DNA of 64,000 nt. It comes from Vibrio gangliei (lineage in GTDB: Bacteria > Pseudomonadota > Gammaproteobacteria > Enterobacterales > Vibrionaceae). Location: assembly GCF_026001925.1 (NCBI RefSeq), contig NZ_AP021869.1:1674001-1738000 (forward strand). The letters are read 5' to 3'. This document shows, one piece after another, positions 28,741-39,375 of the stretch (position 1 is the stretch's first letter; every line of letters begins with the position of its first letter). The position numbers were made by a program, and so were the translations under genes. The notes beneath the pieces were generated by a model. It worked only from the letters and a program-made list of their open reading frames with translations. It was not told the origin of the DNA and searched no databases.

Positions 28741-28804
28741 CTCGGGTTCTCGTTACTCGTTGCTCGGAAAAGATAATTCGAGCAACGAGCAGCAAAGCGC
28801 CCGA
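28741..28804. repeat. Heptad-type inverted repeat after ansA
   Basis: Built from CTCGTTA/CTCGTTG heptads on one arm and CGAGCAACGAGCA on the other, making a long imperfect hairpin between convergent ansA and yeaC. It may act as a terminator; other heptad arrays lie at 31098, 32084 and 35949. Confidence 0.5.
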
Positions 28805-28823
28805 GAAATGAGAGGCGGCTTTG

Positions 28824-29111
28824 TCAAAACTCATTATCTACTTTCACTCTCACAATATCCGCTTCATTTTGCACAAACTGCTTTTTCAATTCTGCTTTTG
28901 ATTTAAACGAAACTTCTCCACCCGCGGCAACCGTCATGTGTTGTGCATCGTGGTTATGTTTCGATTGATACAGCATCACCGCCTGCATGCAAGAATCGCG
29001 TTGTTCTTTTGTAATCGGCGTACCATCTAACCAACGACCAGTTTCAATGGCATAGTTCAATCGCTCATACACTTCCGGTGTCATGGCGTTAAGAAGTTGT
29101 TCTACATTCAT
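28824..29111 (-). CDS. yeaC: YeaC family protein (DUF1315)
   Basis: 95 residues, soluble, beginning MNVEQLLNAMTPEVYERL and followed by DGTPITKEQRDSCMQA. This matches DUF1315/YeaC, of unknown function. It sits next to msrB on the same strand, the E. coli order yeaC-msrB with gapA divergent. Confidence 0.88.
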   Translation of the reverse strand: MNVEQLLNAMTPEVYERLNYAIETGRWLDGTPITKEQRDSCMQAVMLYQSKHNHDAQHMTVAAGGEVSFKSKAELKKQFVQNEADIVRVKVDNEF

Positions 29112-29156
29112 GTGCTTTCCTTAATACAGCTTAAGCGCGTTGATTTACACCCTGCG

Positions 29157-29540
29157 TTACTGGTTAAAAATTAAAGATACCGAGTTCACGCAAAAACGCT
29201 GTCCTGTCGTATCTTGAGGCCCATCTAAAAAGACATGACCTAGGTGGCTGTCGCACTGAGCACAGCGAATTTCAGTACGAATCATACCGTGGCTATGATC
29301 TTCCAAATAACGGATGGCGCTTTTAGAAATCGGTTTATCGAAACTAGGCCAACCACAGCCTGAATCATATTTATCGTCCGATGAAAACAAATCCGCATGG
29401 CAGCAAGTACATTGATAAGTTCCGGTGTCTTTATTATGCAGCAATGTTCCTGAGTATGGAGCTTCCGTTCCTCCCAAGCGACATACACGATACTGCTCTT
29501 CGGTTAAACTTTGTTTCCATTCTTTATCTGTTTTCTTCAC
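29157..29540 (-). CDS. msrB: Peptide methionine-(R)-S-oxide reductase
   Basis: 127 residues. It repairs the R epimer of methionine sulfoxide. Zinc is held by Cys44, Cys47, Cys93 and Cys96, and catalytic Cys117 lies in RFCVNSVSL. The [11 protein letters not shown] block is conserved. It is about 10 residues shorter at the C-terminus than the E. coli enzyme. Divergent from gapA. Confidence 0.95.
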   Translation of the reverse strand: MKKTDKEWKQSLTEEQYRVCRLGGTEAPYSGTLLHNKDTGTYQCTCCHADLFSSDDKYDSGCGWPSFDKPISKSAIRYLEDHSHGMIRTEIRCAQCDSHLGHVFLDGPQDTTGQRFCVNSVSLIFNQ

Positions 29541-31012
<1,472 letters not shown>

Positions 31013-31065
31013 GCATTAGCGTAAACTTTCTTTGAAAGGTCTTCTTCTATAGAAGATAAGCGAAT

Positions 31066-31093
31066 AAAAGGCGGCCATTGTGTCGCCTTTTTT
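31066..31093 (+). terminator. Terminator of gapA
   Basis: AAAAGGCG pairs with CGCCTTTT over a ten-base loop, followed by more Ts. Confidence 0.8.
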
Positions 31094-31097
31094 GATT

Positions 31098-31195
31098 TAC
31101 GATACTCGGAATCTCGTCGCTCGTATCTCGAGCGAACTTAATAAATAAAAAACAGACGATTCGAGAAACGAAAACCCTAGCAACGAGGAACGACG
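31098..31195. repeat. Heptad-rich imperfect inverted repeat between gapA and yeaD
   Basis: CTCG-spaced words (CTCGTCGCTCG) on the left face GATTCGAGAAACGA and CAACGAGGAACGACG on the right. Related in style to 28741 and 32084. Long imperfect stem; function unknown. Confidence 0.4.
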
Positions 31196-31199
31196 CTCT

Positions 31200-32081
31200 A
31201 TGAACCTTACTCATCTACCGATTATCAGTACCCTATCTGATTGCATTACGGTTGTTCAAAAAGACCAAGTTAAAATTATCCGAGTTCAGCACCCTAAAGC
31301 CGAAGCGGCCATTTCTTTATTTGGCGGTCATGTTATTTCCTTTAAACCACAGGGCGAACAAGATCTTATCTTTACCAGTGAAGATGCTATTTATGATGGT
31401 GAAACGCCATTACGTGGTGGTATTCCTGTCTGCTGGCCATGGTTTGCTAAAGCTGCTGAACCTAGCCATGGTTTTGCACGCACAACAGAATGGCATTTAG
31501 TTGAGCATCGTGAAAATGAAGATGGCGTGATGGTTCGTATTGAATTAAAGCCTTCTGAAGCAACACTCTCGATTTGGCCACATCAATTTGAAGTGTTTCT
31601 TGATATTGAAGTCTCAGAACAATTAACCACGAGCCTACGCATTAAAAATACGGATGACCACGCTTGGAAGTTCTCTGGTGCGTTACATACTTACTTCAAC
31701 ATTGCCAATATTCTGGATACTCAAATTACTGGCATGGGTGATCATTACATCGACAAATTGCAAGCCGGTAAAGTGTGTCTAGGCGGTGATACACTGAACA
31801 TCACAGCGGGTGTTGACCGTGTTTACACCCATCCATCAAAACAAATCTTAATCTCTGATCCAAACAATCAACGTACGATCAGTGTGGAGAATGAAGGCGA
31901 CACGGCAGCGGTGATTTGGAACCCGTGGGAAATTGCTCAAGGCATGGTGGACATGAAAGATGAAGCCTACATCAATATGGTGTGTGTAGAATCCACTCTT
32001 TTCGCTGAAACGCTAGAAGATGGCCACTCACTTGAGCCTGGCGAAAGCTATTTACTCAGTACTAAGATAAAACTGCAGTAA
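31200..32081 (+). CDS. yeaD: D-hexose-6-phosphate mutarotase
   Basis: 293 residues, galactose-mutarotase-like beta-sandwich. It interconverts alpha and beta hexose-6-phosphates for glycolysis. HGFARTTEW carries the active-site His, and the basic stretch at LRGGIPVCWPWF binds phosphate in the family. It follows gapA as in E. coli, separated by the gapA terminator. Confidence 0.9.
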   Translation: MNLTHLPIISTLSDCITVVQKDQVKIIRVQHPKAEAAISLFGGHVISFKPQGEQDLIFTSEDAIYDGETPLRGGIPVCWPWFAKAAEPSHGFARTTEWHLVEHRENEDGVMVRIELKPSEATLSIWPHQFEVFLDIEVSEQLTTSLRIKNTDDHAWKFSGALHTYFNIANILDTQITGMGDHYIDKLQAGKVCLGGDTLNITAGVDRVYTHPSKQILISDPNNQRTISVENEGDTAAVIWNPWEIAQGMVDMKDEAYINMVCVESTLFAETLEDGHSLEPGESYLLSTKIKLQ

Positions 32082-32083
32082 TT

Positions 32084-32111
32084 GTTGCTCGTTGCTCGTT
32101 GCTCGTTGCTC
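32084..32111 (+). repeat. (GTTGCTC) x 4 heptanucleotide array
   Basis: Four perfect tandem copies directly after the yeaD stop. The distal part pairs with CAACGAGCA at about 32133-32141 around an inner AAAAGC/GCTTTT stem, so the array also builds a terminator-like hairpin. Confidence 0.75.
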
Positions 32112-32190
32112 AAAAAGCCTAATCGCTTTTAGACAACGAGCATTCATTTTCTGCTATCATCCCGCTTCATTCCCTGCGTAAGAAAAGACT

Positions 32191-33033
32191 ATGACTTATC
32201 AATGCCCTCTTTGCCATCAAACACTGACCGCCATGCCTAGTGGATTCAAGTGTGAACGTAATCATCAATTTGATCGAGCAAAAGAAGGCTATGTCAACTT
32301 AATGCCTGTACAGCATAAACGCTCGAAACAGCCTGGGGACAATGCAGAAATGATGCAAGCACGCCGTCGCTTCTTAGATTCGAACCAGTATCATCCCATG
32401 CGTGAAGCCGTGGCTAAGCTCTGTGTCGAGCACTTAACTAATACGTCACATCAACTGCTCGATATAGGCTGTGGAGAAGGCTATTACACCGATTTTATTG
32501 CCACACAATTACAGCAGCAACATTCTCAAGCTACCTGCTATGGGTTAGATATTTCAAAAGTCGCTATTCGTTATGCGGCCAAGCGTTATAGCCGTGATGA
32601 CTTACCGTTCTGTGTCGCATCGAGTCACCGACTACCTTTTGCCGATAACAGTTTAGATGCCGTGTTACGTATTTACGCACCGTGCCAACCCGCAGAATTA
32701 GCTAGGGTAACCACAGATAGCGGATTGGTAATCACAGTCACTCCAGCAGCACGCCACTTATATCAATTACGCGAAATGGTGTACCAGGATGTTCATTTGC
32801 ATGATGAAACACCTGAAGTCATTAATGGCTTTGAACTGACAGTCGAAACCAAGTTGCACTACACCATGACAATGAATGGCGAGCAAGCGGATGATTTATT
32901 GCAAATGACGCCATTTGCATGGAAAGCATCAGAGGCGATGCGTGGCGAGTTGAAATCGACCGAGCAATTTGAATGCGAAGCCGATTTCATACTACGTGTG
33001 TATAAAAAACGTGTGTATAAGAAGTTAGCTTAA
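32191..33033 (+). CDS. rlmA: 23S rRNA (guanine-745 N1)-methyltransferase
   Basis: 280 residues. It methylates G745 of 23S rRNA. The zinc finger ligands are Cys5, Cys8, Cys21 and His25; the Rossmann SAM site reads LLDIGCGEGYYT. FDRAKEGYVNLMPVQHKRSK is the family block after the finger. The C-terminus carries a small duplicated VYKK. Its stop overlaps the convergent endonuclease gene by four bases. Confidence 0.94.
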   Translation: MTYQCPLCHQTLTAMPSGFKCERNHQFDRAKEGYVNLMPVQHKRSKQPGDNAEMMQARRRFLDSNQYHPMREAVAKLCVEHLTNTSHQLLDIGCGEGYYTDFIATQLQQQHSQATCYGLDISKVAIRYAAKRYSRDDLPFCVASSHRLPFADNSLDAVLRIYAPCQPAELARVTTDSGLVITVTPAARHLYQLREMVYQDVHLHDETPEVINGFELTVETKLHYTMTMNGEQADDLLQMTPFAWKASEAMRGELKSTEQFECEADFILRVYKKRVYKKLA

Positions 33034-33794
33034 CGAGCTGCGCAACGCTGAGCTAAAATAGGGTTCACGTTGTGCTGATAACTTTCAACAATTTCGGCTT
33101 TTTTACATTCAAACACACTCACTGGGTATTGTTTATCCCAAGCGGTAAAGAGCTGTTTTTGCTGCTTACTCAAGCGAAACTTCGGATACGTTGCCTCAAA
33201 ATATAAGTAAGTCCGAGCAATCAAACCTCGTGCATTTTCTGGCGGTTGAGCTTTGCGGTCTTCAACATGAAAATCACAACTACCAAAGTCAGATTTTGTC
33301 CCCGACATCATCTGGAAATTGTAATTTGAGCGGTAAGCGTTCACGCTGCCAATAGCGGCGAATAAGTTGTACCCATCGGCTTGCATGAAGCGATATTCTT
33401 TATTCACCCTATCGGCACATTTACGACCTTTATAAGGCTTTCCCTTACTACTGACGCATTGCGCATCACCTTCACGCCACTCAACAAACGCACGGCCAAA
33501 GTTTTCCGCAGGGACAATATGTTCAAACTCGATTCGTTTAGAGCGAGAGGTATACAAATTATCATCAAAGCCCGCAGGCAAGGTGACGTTCTTTTTGGCA
33601 TCAAATGCGGCGTCACAATAAACGGTTTTACGCATTTGTGGTGAGTTATAGACATTTTCCATTAACAAACGTTTTGCTTTAGAAAATGAATCGATTTGCG
33701 TATTTTGATTTGCCGACGCGACTCCAGATAACAATGTGAATGGGAGTAATACTAACGGGAGCACAGCACGCGCTACAACTGGCCATTTTTTCAT
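33030..33794 (-). CDS. Endonuclease I family DNase, secreted
   Basis: 254 residues with a signal peptide (MKKWPVVARAVLPLVLLPFT, cleavage near SGVASA). The beta-beta-alpha-metal nuclease core is RSKRIEFEHIVPAENFGRAF with the EHIVPA catalytic His, and DGYNLFAAIGSVNAYRSNY supplies the Asn metal ligand. It resembles EndA/Dns but is divergent before the core, so a Dns/EndA orthologue cannot be claimed. Role could be DNA degradation in the periplasm or outside. Its 3' end overlaps rlmA by four bases. Confidence 0.88.
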   Translation of the reverse strand: MKKWPVVARAVLPLVLLPFTLLSGVASANQNTQIDSFSKAKRLLMENVYNSPQMRKTVYCDAAFDAKKNVTLPAGFDDNLYTSRSKRIEFEHIVPAENFGRAFVEWREGDAQCVSSKGKPYKGRKCADRVNKEYRFMQADGYNLFAAIGSVNAYRSNYNFQMMSGTKSDFGSCDFHVEDRKAQPPENARGLIARTYLYFEATYPKFRLSKQQKQLFTAWDKQYPVSVFECKKAEIVESYQHNVNPILAQRCAAR

Positions 33795-33894
33795 TTTAGA
33801 CTTCCTTTTGTGAAGCCTCTATTTTACGGTTTATTTAATACTTTTTTCATACTTATTATTTATAACCTGCTCAATAAACCACCAAACAAACCCA

Positions 33895-33913
33895 AATAAA
33901 AATAATTCTCAAT
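33895..33913. promoter_or_regulatory. Fur-box-like sequence upstream of ChaN-type gene
   Basis: AATAAAAATAATTCTCAAT matches the 19-bp Vibrio Fur consensus AATGANAATNATTNTCATT in 14 of 16 fixed positions. It lies 55 bp before the start of an iron-linked lipoprotein gene. Confidence 0.55.
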
Positions 33914-33968
33914 TGTATTGATTGATTTTCTCATGCCATTTAAGATGTTCGCACATACGGAGATCATC

Positions 33969-34928
33969 ATGCCAAAACTCACTCATTTAACTCGCCTTGT
34001 TTCCGCACTATCCACAGCCTTATTACTCAATGCTTGTAGCAGTAGCAATACTGTTTCCGACTCACCGACTGTTAGCTCATTTTACGACTACCAGCTGTAT
34101 AGCCCTCAGCAGCAGCCGCTGACGCTAGAACAATGGGCACACACGGCTAAGGAAGCTGATGTTATTCTTGTCGGTGAGTGGCACACACATGCGGGTATCC
34201 ATCGCTTTCAGACCGAAGCTTTACAACAGCTGATAAAGCAAAGTAAGAAGCCTGTTGCCCTTTCGATGGAACAATTTAGTCGTGATACGCAAGCAGTCGT
34301 GGATGAATACTTGAAAGGTGAGATTGGCGAGCAAACCTTAATCGCGCAAGGTAACGCATGGCCAAATTATGAAAGTGATTACCGGCCTTTAATAGAACTT
34401 GCGAAAACAGCCCAAATTGATGTCATTGCCACGAATGCCCCTAAACCCATTGTTCGCTGTATCGCTAAGCAAGGGTTAAGTTATTTGGATAAGCTCGATT
34501 CAGACCAACGCGCGACTATTGCTAAAAAAATTGACCTTGAGGATTCTCCTTATAAAGCGAAGTTCATGGCATCGATGCACCACGGCCAGCCTAGCCAACA
34601 CATCAATATGTACGCTTCACAATTGACGTGGGATGCAACCATGGCTGAAAGCATTGTCCGCTACCTAAGCCAACATCCAGGCACAACCGTTCTTCACACT
34701 GCGGGTAAATTTCATACCGAAAATGGACTGGGAACTGCCGCGCAAATCCACAAGCTCAACCCTAACCTTAAAGTCATGATGGTCACGCCTGTTGAGCAAG
34801 TTAGCGAGCAAAGTAGTGATTACCAATTGAAAGTACTGACACCACCGGTTCGTTACATAAAAGAAGAAAACCAGCAGGCCGCATTCAAGAGCATGTTTGC
34901 CCAATCCAAACCGTTGGAATGTAATTAA
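33969..34928 (+). CDS. ChaN family iron-regulated lipoprotein
   Basis: 319 residues. A lipoprotein signal with lipobox LLNAC at about residues 19-23 starts the protein. The ChaN domain shows ADVILVGEWHTHAGIHRFQ, VALSMEQFSRDTQ and a later VLHTAGKFHTENGLG. Family members bind haem in dimers and are linked to iron uptake. The ATG at 33969 has GGAG six bases before it; an upstream ATG at 33918 is not preceded by a ribosome site. A Fur-like box lies upstream. Confidence 0.85.
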   Translation: MPKLTHLTRLVSALSTALLLNACSSSNTVSDSPTVSSFYDYQLYSPQQQPLTLEQWAHTAKEADVILVGEWHTHAGIHRFQTEALQQLIKQSKKPVALSMEQFSRDTQAVVDEYLKGEIGEQTLIAQGNAWPNYESDYRPLIELAKTAQIDVIATNAPKPIVRCIAKQGLSYLDKLDSDQRATIAKKIDLEDSPYKAKFMASMHHGQPSQHINMYASQLTWDATMAESIVRYLSQHPGTTVLHTAGKFHTENGLGTAAQIHKLNPNLKVMMVTPVEQVSEQSSDYQLKVLTPPVRYIKEENQQAAFKSMFAQSKPLECN

Positions 34929-34958
34929 CGTACCTCAACGGTGGATAGTGACATAAAT

Positions 34959-34995
34959 AAAACCGCCTTACCCAAACAATGGATAAGGCGGTTTT
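34959..34995 (+). terminator. Terminator after the ChaN-type gene
   Basis: Perfect 12-bp stem AAAACCGCCTTA / TAAGGCGGTTTT with a short CC/GG extension; ends in T-rich DNA. Confidence 0.8.
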
Positions 34996-35081
34996 AGTAG
35001 CGTTAACCTTTCACGATGATACATGCGGATTAATCGCGAAAAACGAGTTATCGGCTTTATCTATAGGTTACCTGTGCAAAG

Positions 35082-35519
35082 TTATCTATGCGGATGATTA
35101 ATGATGTGGTCTTCCCAGTCGATAACATCGATCTCATACACCACTTTATTACGTACACTTTCACCTGCGGCATGCATGGCTGATTTTGATCCAGTGATCA
35201 ATGGATGCCATTCTGGTAACGGTTTGCCTTCAGCGAGCAAACGATAAGAGCAAGTTTCTGGTAGCCAATTAAATTCATCGATTTTATCACGAGTCAATTT
35301 GAGACACTCTTCGCCCGACTGAAAGCGATTTGGATAATCTTTACAGCTACAAGTCTTACTATTTAGCCAACTACACGCCACGTTGGTGTAATAAACTTCA
35401 TCGCTGTCTTCATCCATTAACTTATGTAGACAACACTTACCACAGCCATCACACAAGGACTCCCATTCCTGCTCACTCATCTGCTGTAATGTTTTTGCTT
35501 GCCAAAAAGGGGTTGTCAT
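35082..35519 (-). CDS. ycgN: YcgN family cysteine-cluster protein
   Basis: 145 residues, UPF0260. The cysteine cluster [13 protein letters not shown] near residue 22 and a later [22 protein letters not shown] and CSYRL are the family's metal-binding residues. Function unknown; the family is related to YkgJ-type metal clusters. Divergent from a second cysteine-cluster gene. Confidence 0.88.
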   Translation of the reverse strand: MTTPFWQAKTLQQMSEQEWESLCDGCGKCCLHKLMDEDSDEVYYTNVACSWLNSKTCSCKDYPNRFQSGEECLKLTRDKIDEFNWLPETCSYRLLAEGKPLPEWHPLITGSKSAMHAAGESVRNKVVYEIDVIDWEDHIINHPHR

Positions 35520-35692
35520 AACGATGCCTGCTCTTGTACTGAAAAGGTATTACTCAAAAAATGCATACTAAGATAAGTATAGGCTGCGTTTTATACGCTC
35601 ATTGACACTAGAATTCAAGTTTGACTATTTTCTAGCTAGTCACTTTGGTACACTCTGCCGCCCTAAATAAGTGTTCAAAAAAGGTTCGTTTT

Positions 35693-35941
35693 ATGGAATG
35701 TCGTCTCGGCTGCGGAGCCTGTTGTATTGCACCAAGCATTTCATCACCGATCCCAGGCATGCCAAATGGTAAACCGGCTGGTGTTCGTTGTATTCAACTT
35801 AATGAGCAGAATCTATGTAAACTTTTTGGTCAGCCAGAAAGGCCAGCGGTATGTCACGCTTTTAAAGCAGAAGAATCGATTTGTGGCAAAACCGATCAGG
35901 AGGCTTTATTTATTATTTCTGATCTAGAAAAGATCACTTAG
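35693..35941 (+). CDS. YkgJ family cysteine-cluster protein
   Basis: 82 residues with Cys-rich CRLGCGACCIAPS at the start, then RCIQL, LCKLFG and VCHAFK, a probable Fe-S or zinc cluster. The ATG at 35693 begins the family sequence; an open frame further upstream to 35645 is not homologous. A heptanucleotide array abuts the stop. Confidence 0.82.
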   Translation: MECRLGCGACCIAPSISSPIPGMPNGKPAGVRCIQLNEQNLCKLFGQPERPAVCHAFKAEESICGKTDQEALFIISDLEKIT

Positions 35942-35948
35942 AAAACTC

Positions 35949-35990
35949 GAAACTCGAAACTCGAAACTCGAAACTCGAAACTCGAAACTC
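35949..35990 (+). repeat. (GAAACTC) x 6 heptanucleotide array
   Basis: Six perfect tandem copies with a degenerate copy on each side (from 35941). They start at the stop codon of the YkgJ-type gene, in a gap before convergent recR. Confidence 0.85.
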
Positions 35991-36038
35991 GAAAGCATGT
36001 TAAAAACATCAACATTGAAATCAAGCTTCGAATTTTAT

Positions 36039-36638
36039 CTACAACTTCAAGCGCCCAAGCAAAGAGTGAGACAGCGTAGTGCCATCTACGAGCTCCAGCT
36101 CCCCACCCATGGGTACACCATGTGCGATACGGCTAGCATTCACTTCGTGCGCTTTACACAATTGAGCAATGTAGTGTGCCGTCGCTTCACCTTCCACGGT
36201 CGGGTTGGTGGCTAAAATCACTTCTTCGATATCGCCCTGACTTAAACGGCGATCGAGTAAATCCAAACCAATATCACTTGGGCCAATGCCATCTAACGGC
36301 GATAAATGTCCCATCAGAACAAAATAACGCCCTGAATACTGGCCTGTCGCTTCAATAGCGGCAATATCTGCCGGTGTTTCCACCACACAAATTTGCCCAT
36401 TGGCTTGACGCTTAGGGTTAGTACATATATGACAGGTGTCATTTTCAGTAAAAGTACGGCATTGATCGCAGTGGCCAATTTCCGTCATCGCTTGCGATAA
36501 CGCTTCGGCCAGTTGTAGACCGCCTTTTCTGTTTCGCTGCAATAAATGAAAGGCCATACGTTGTGCCGATTTGGGGCCAACCCCAGGTAAGCAACGTAAG
36601 GCCTCCATCAATTGTTCCAGCATACCGCTTGTGCGCAT
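36039..36638 (-). CDS. recR: Recombination protein RecR
   Basis: 199 residues. It loads RecA with RecF/RecO at gaps. A helix-hairpin-helix ([15 protein letters not shown]), a Cys4 zinc finger ([16 protein letters not shown]) and a Toprim domain ([14 protein letters not shown]) occur in order. It is 22 bp after ybaB in the dnaX-ybaB-recR operon. Confidence 0.96.
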   Translation of the reverse strand: MRTSGMLEQLMEALRCLPGVGPKSAQRMAFHLLQRNRKGGLQLAEALSQAMTEIGHCDQCRTFTENDTCHICTNPKRQANGQICVVETPADIAAIEATGQYSGRYFVLMGHLSPLDGIGPSDIGLDLLDRRLSQGDIEEVILATNPTVEGEATAHYIAQLCKAHEVNASRIAHGVPMGGELELVDGTTLSHSLLGRLKL

Positions 36639-36660
36639 GTATTGCTCTCTACTGGCTCAA

Positions 36661-36990
36661 TTAGAACGGCATTTTCATACCTGGTGGTAGTTGCATACCG
36701 CCAGTGATTGAAGCCATTTTTTCTTTTTGTGTTTCTTCGATACGACGAGAAGCATCATTGAATGCAGCAGCAATCAAATCTTCAAGCATTTCTTTGTCAT
36801 CTTCCATTAGGCTTTCATCAATCTCGACACGACGAACGCTATGGCTACCAGTTACGGTCACTTTCACTAAGCCCGCACCAGATTCGCCAACAATTTCCAT
36901 GTTCGCAATTTCTTCTTGAAGCTTTTGCATACGCTCTTGCATTTGCTGGGCTTGCTTCATCATGTTGCCCATTCCGCCTTTACCAAACAT
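36661..36990 (-). CDS. ybaB: Nucleoid-associated protein YbaB/EbfC
   Basis: 109 residues as in E. coli. A small dimeric DNA-binding protein with long helices ([20 protein letters not shown]). The ATG at 36990 is chosen over one two codons upstream, for spacing from GAGA and family length. It lies between dnaX and recR. Confidence 0.95.
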   Translation of the reverse strand: MFGKGGMGNMMKQAQQMQERMQKLQEEIANMEIVGESGAGLVKVTVTGSHSVRRVEIDESLMEDDKEMLEDLIAAAFNDASRRIEETQKEKMASITGGMQLPPGMKMPF

Positions 36991-37123
36991 GCTCATTTCT
37001 CGCTTGTTGTCTAAATAGAATAAAAAAAGGTTACTGTGTTTATGGGGTTACTTAGTGTCGATTTCAATGCTAAGCAAACTAAATGCACAATTATCCATCA
37101 GCCAGTTGTTATACCCAAGTAAC

Positions 37124-39286
37124 TTACACCGGGCGAACGCTATCAGGGTCCAACTCCGCTGCAAATCGTTTCATGAAGAATTGAACATTAGGATCTGAAT
37201 CCAGATGCTCAAATGCTTGTTTTAACTTCTCTTGATAAAGCTTTTCTCGCAGCTCAAGTGGGGTAATCCCCTCTTCGCTGATCTCAATAATGAGCTCGCA
37301 ACTTTGTTGAAAGTGCTGAGATAAAGCTTCTGTTAATTCTTGTTGCGCTTTGTCGGTATTTAAGTGTGATTGTTCTACTCTCAAACCAAGGGTAATTTTA
37401 CCGTCTTGTTTTTGGTAAGTAGAATTGAGTGCTAATTGCTCAACCAACTTTGCGGTATTGAGTTTGGCAATAATCGCTGCCCACTCATCTTGCTCAATAC
37501 TTTCTTGAAATAACTTTTCCACCATTTCTGGCGTTTTAATGTGCTCAAGCGCTTTTTTAATTTGTGTGGGAGTCAGCTCCGTATTTTCAACCTGTTGTTG
37601 AGGTTGTGACGGTTTCCACTGATATGGTTCGTCTGGATTATCCGGCGCACCGGCCCCAGAAATCGGTGTGCCATTAGATGATATTGGCGACCCCTGCACA
37701 GCTTCTACCGCAGCCGCCGTATGCTTACTCGCAATACGATCTAGCACGGAAGTTTTTGTTGGTTTAGCAGACGTCGCGTCAGACTTTTTTACGCCATCGT
37801 TCCCTTGATTACTCTGAGGCGCAGACTTTAAATGTTCTCGCTTACTGCGCAACTGATGCCTTAATCCTGTCAGTGGTGAGGCAGGAGCCGCTGGCTGAGC
37901 TTCCGACTGTGGTGCTGGTGACTGTTGAGGTTTAGCCTGAGGCGCCTGAGATTGAGGAGGCTGAACAGACTGCGTAGGATGTTCCACCGAGGGTAAGCTC
38001 GCAGCAGTATAATCGCTGTTACCCATCTGATTCGCCGTTGGAACCGAAGTATTGCCTTGATGTGGTCGAACATGATTAGACTGAACAGGAGCATTCATCG
38101 GACGATGAGGCGCTGGAGCCTGTGTCATCGCTTTTTGCTCAATAACAGGAATGACATGCGCTTGCTTACTTGGCTCCACGATCGGGTTACCCGAAATCGC
38201 CGCTGCAGGTCTAAATGCCAACATTCTTAATACCAGCATCTCTGCTGCCATTTTTTCATTAGGTGCAAGCGGTAAATCTTGGCGACCTTTGAGCGTCATT
38301 TGGTAGTACAGCTGCACATCTTGCGGCGTGAGAGATTGGCTGAGTAATTCAACACGCTCGGCATCCGGTTGTTCTTTGTTTAAACTGGCAGGCAAGGCTT
38401 GGTACATGGCGATACGATGCAATTGAGTGCTCAGTTCTTTAAATAAACCATCCCAATCGATGCCATTTGCCGCCAGTTGATCTAAACAATCCATCGCGGT
38501 TTGCGGCTGCTTACTGCTGATCGCTTCCAGTAAGTAAATCGCTTGCTCAGTATCCAATGTGCCAAGCATATTCGACACAGTCGCACTATCAATATGACCA
38601 TTACCGAGTGCGATAGCCTGATCAGATAAACTTAACGCATCACGCATACTGCCATCCGCTGCGTGTGAAATCAGACTTAACGCTCTTGGCTCAGAAGTTA
38701 TATTTTCTTCACCTAACACATAGCTTAACTGCTCATGAATTTGTTCAGCATTGATAGGCTTAAGATGGAACTGCAAACAGCGTGACAAAATCGTCACCGG
38801 CAATTTTTGCGGATCCGTAGTGGCAAGTAAAAACTTCACATATTCCGGCGGCTCTTCAAGCGTTTTTAACAGCGCATTGAAGCTATGACGCGATAACATG
38901 TGAACTTCATCAATAAGATAAACTTTGAAGCGTCCACGCGCAGGTTTGTATTGCACATTATCAAGCAACTCGCGCGTATCTTCGACTTTGGTACGTGAAG
39001 CCGCATCAATTTCGAGTAGATCGACATAACGACCTTGGTCGATCTCAACACAGCTATCACAAACACCACATGGGTTATCGGTTATGCCGGTTTCACAGTT
39101 AAGCCCTTTAGCAAATAATCGACCGATGGACGTTTTACCTACCCCACGCGTTCCACTAAATAAGTAAGCATGGTGCAAGCGATTCTGCTTCAATGCATTT
39201 TCTAAAGCGGTAATGACATGGCTCTGGCCAACGACATTTTCAAACTTAGTTGGTCGCCATTTTCGGGCTAACGCTAAATAACTCAT
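37124..39286 (-). CDS. dnaX: DNA polymerase III subunits tau and gamma
   Basis: 720 residues for tau. The clamp-loader ATPase has Walker A GTRGVGKTSIGRLF, zinc cysteines (CGVCDSCVEID plus an earlier Cys) and Walker B/DExx LIDEVHMLS. A long proline/glutamine-rich linker precedes the C-terminal tau domains. The start at 39286 (MSYLALARKWRP) is the family start. A slippery A-AAA-AAG at 37784-37790 would yield a 502-residue gamma. It begins the dnaX-ybaB-recR operon, after apt. Confidence 0.96.
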   Translation of the reverse strand: MSYLALARKWRPTKFENVVGQSHVITALENALKQNRLHHAYLFSGTRGVGKTSIGRLFAKGLNCETGITDNPCGVCDSCVEIDQGRYVDLLEIDAASRTKVEDTRELLDNVQYKPARGRFKVYLIDEVHMLSRHSFNALLKTLEEPPEYVKFLLATTDPQKLPVTILSRCLQFHLKPINAEQIHEQLSYVLGEENITSEPRALSLISHAADGSMRDALSLSDQAIALGNGHIDSATVSNMLGTLDTEQAIYLLEAISSKQPQTAMDCLDQLAANGIDWDGLFKELSTQLHRIAMYQALPASLNKEQPDAERVELLSQSLTPQDVQLYYQMTLKGRQDLPLAPNEKMAAEMLVLRMLAFRPAAAISGNPIVEPSKQAHVIPVIEQKAMTQAPAPHRPMNAPVQSNHVRPHQGNTSVPTANQMGNSDYTAASLPSVEHPTQSVQPPQSQAPQAKPQQSPAPQSEAQPAAPASPLTGLRHQLRSKREHLKSAPQSNQGNDGVKKSDATSAKPTKTSVLDRIASKHTAAAVEAVQGSPISSNGTPISGAGAPDNPDEPYQWKPSQPQQQVENTELTPTQIKKALEHIKTPEMVEKLFQESIEQDEWAAIIAKLNTAKLVEQLALNSTYQKQDGKITLGLRVEQSHLNTDKAQQELTEALSQHFQQSCELIIEISEEGITPLELREKLYQEKLKQAFEHLDSDPNVQFFMKRFAAELDPDSVRPV
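37779..37806 (-). promoter_or_regulatory. Programmed -1 frameshift signal in dnaX
   Basis: On the coding strand, AAGGGA (37801-37806), then ten bases, then AAAAAAG (37784-37790) in the A-AAA-AAG phase. A -1 slip reads GTC then TGA (37779-37781), ending gamma after KKV at residue 502. The E. coli dnaX layout is identical: an internal AGGGAG ten bases before A-AAA-AAG and a TGA one codon after the shift. A downstream hairpin (GACG/CGTC) is short. Confidence 0.8.
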
Positions 39287-39375
39287 TAATGATTCCGGCT
39301 TAGTTGTTCCGATAAGTGAAAAGAGTATTCCAAGTGATATCAAATAACTTGGATATAGGGCCAATACGCGAGTAA

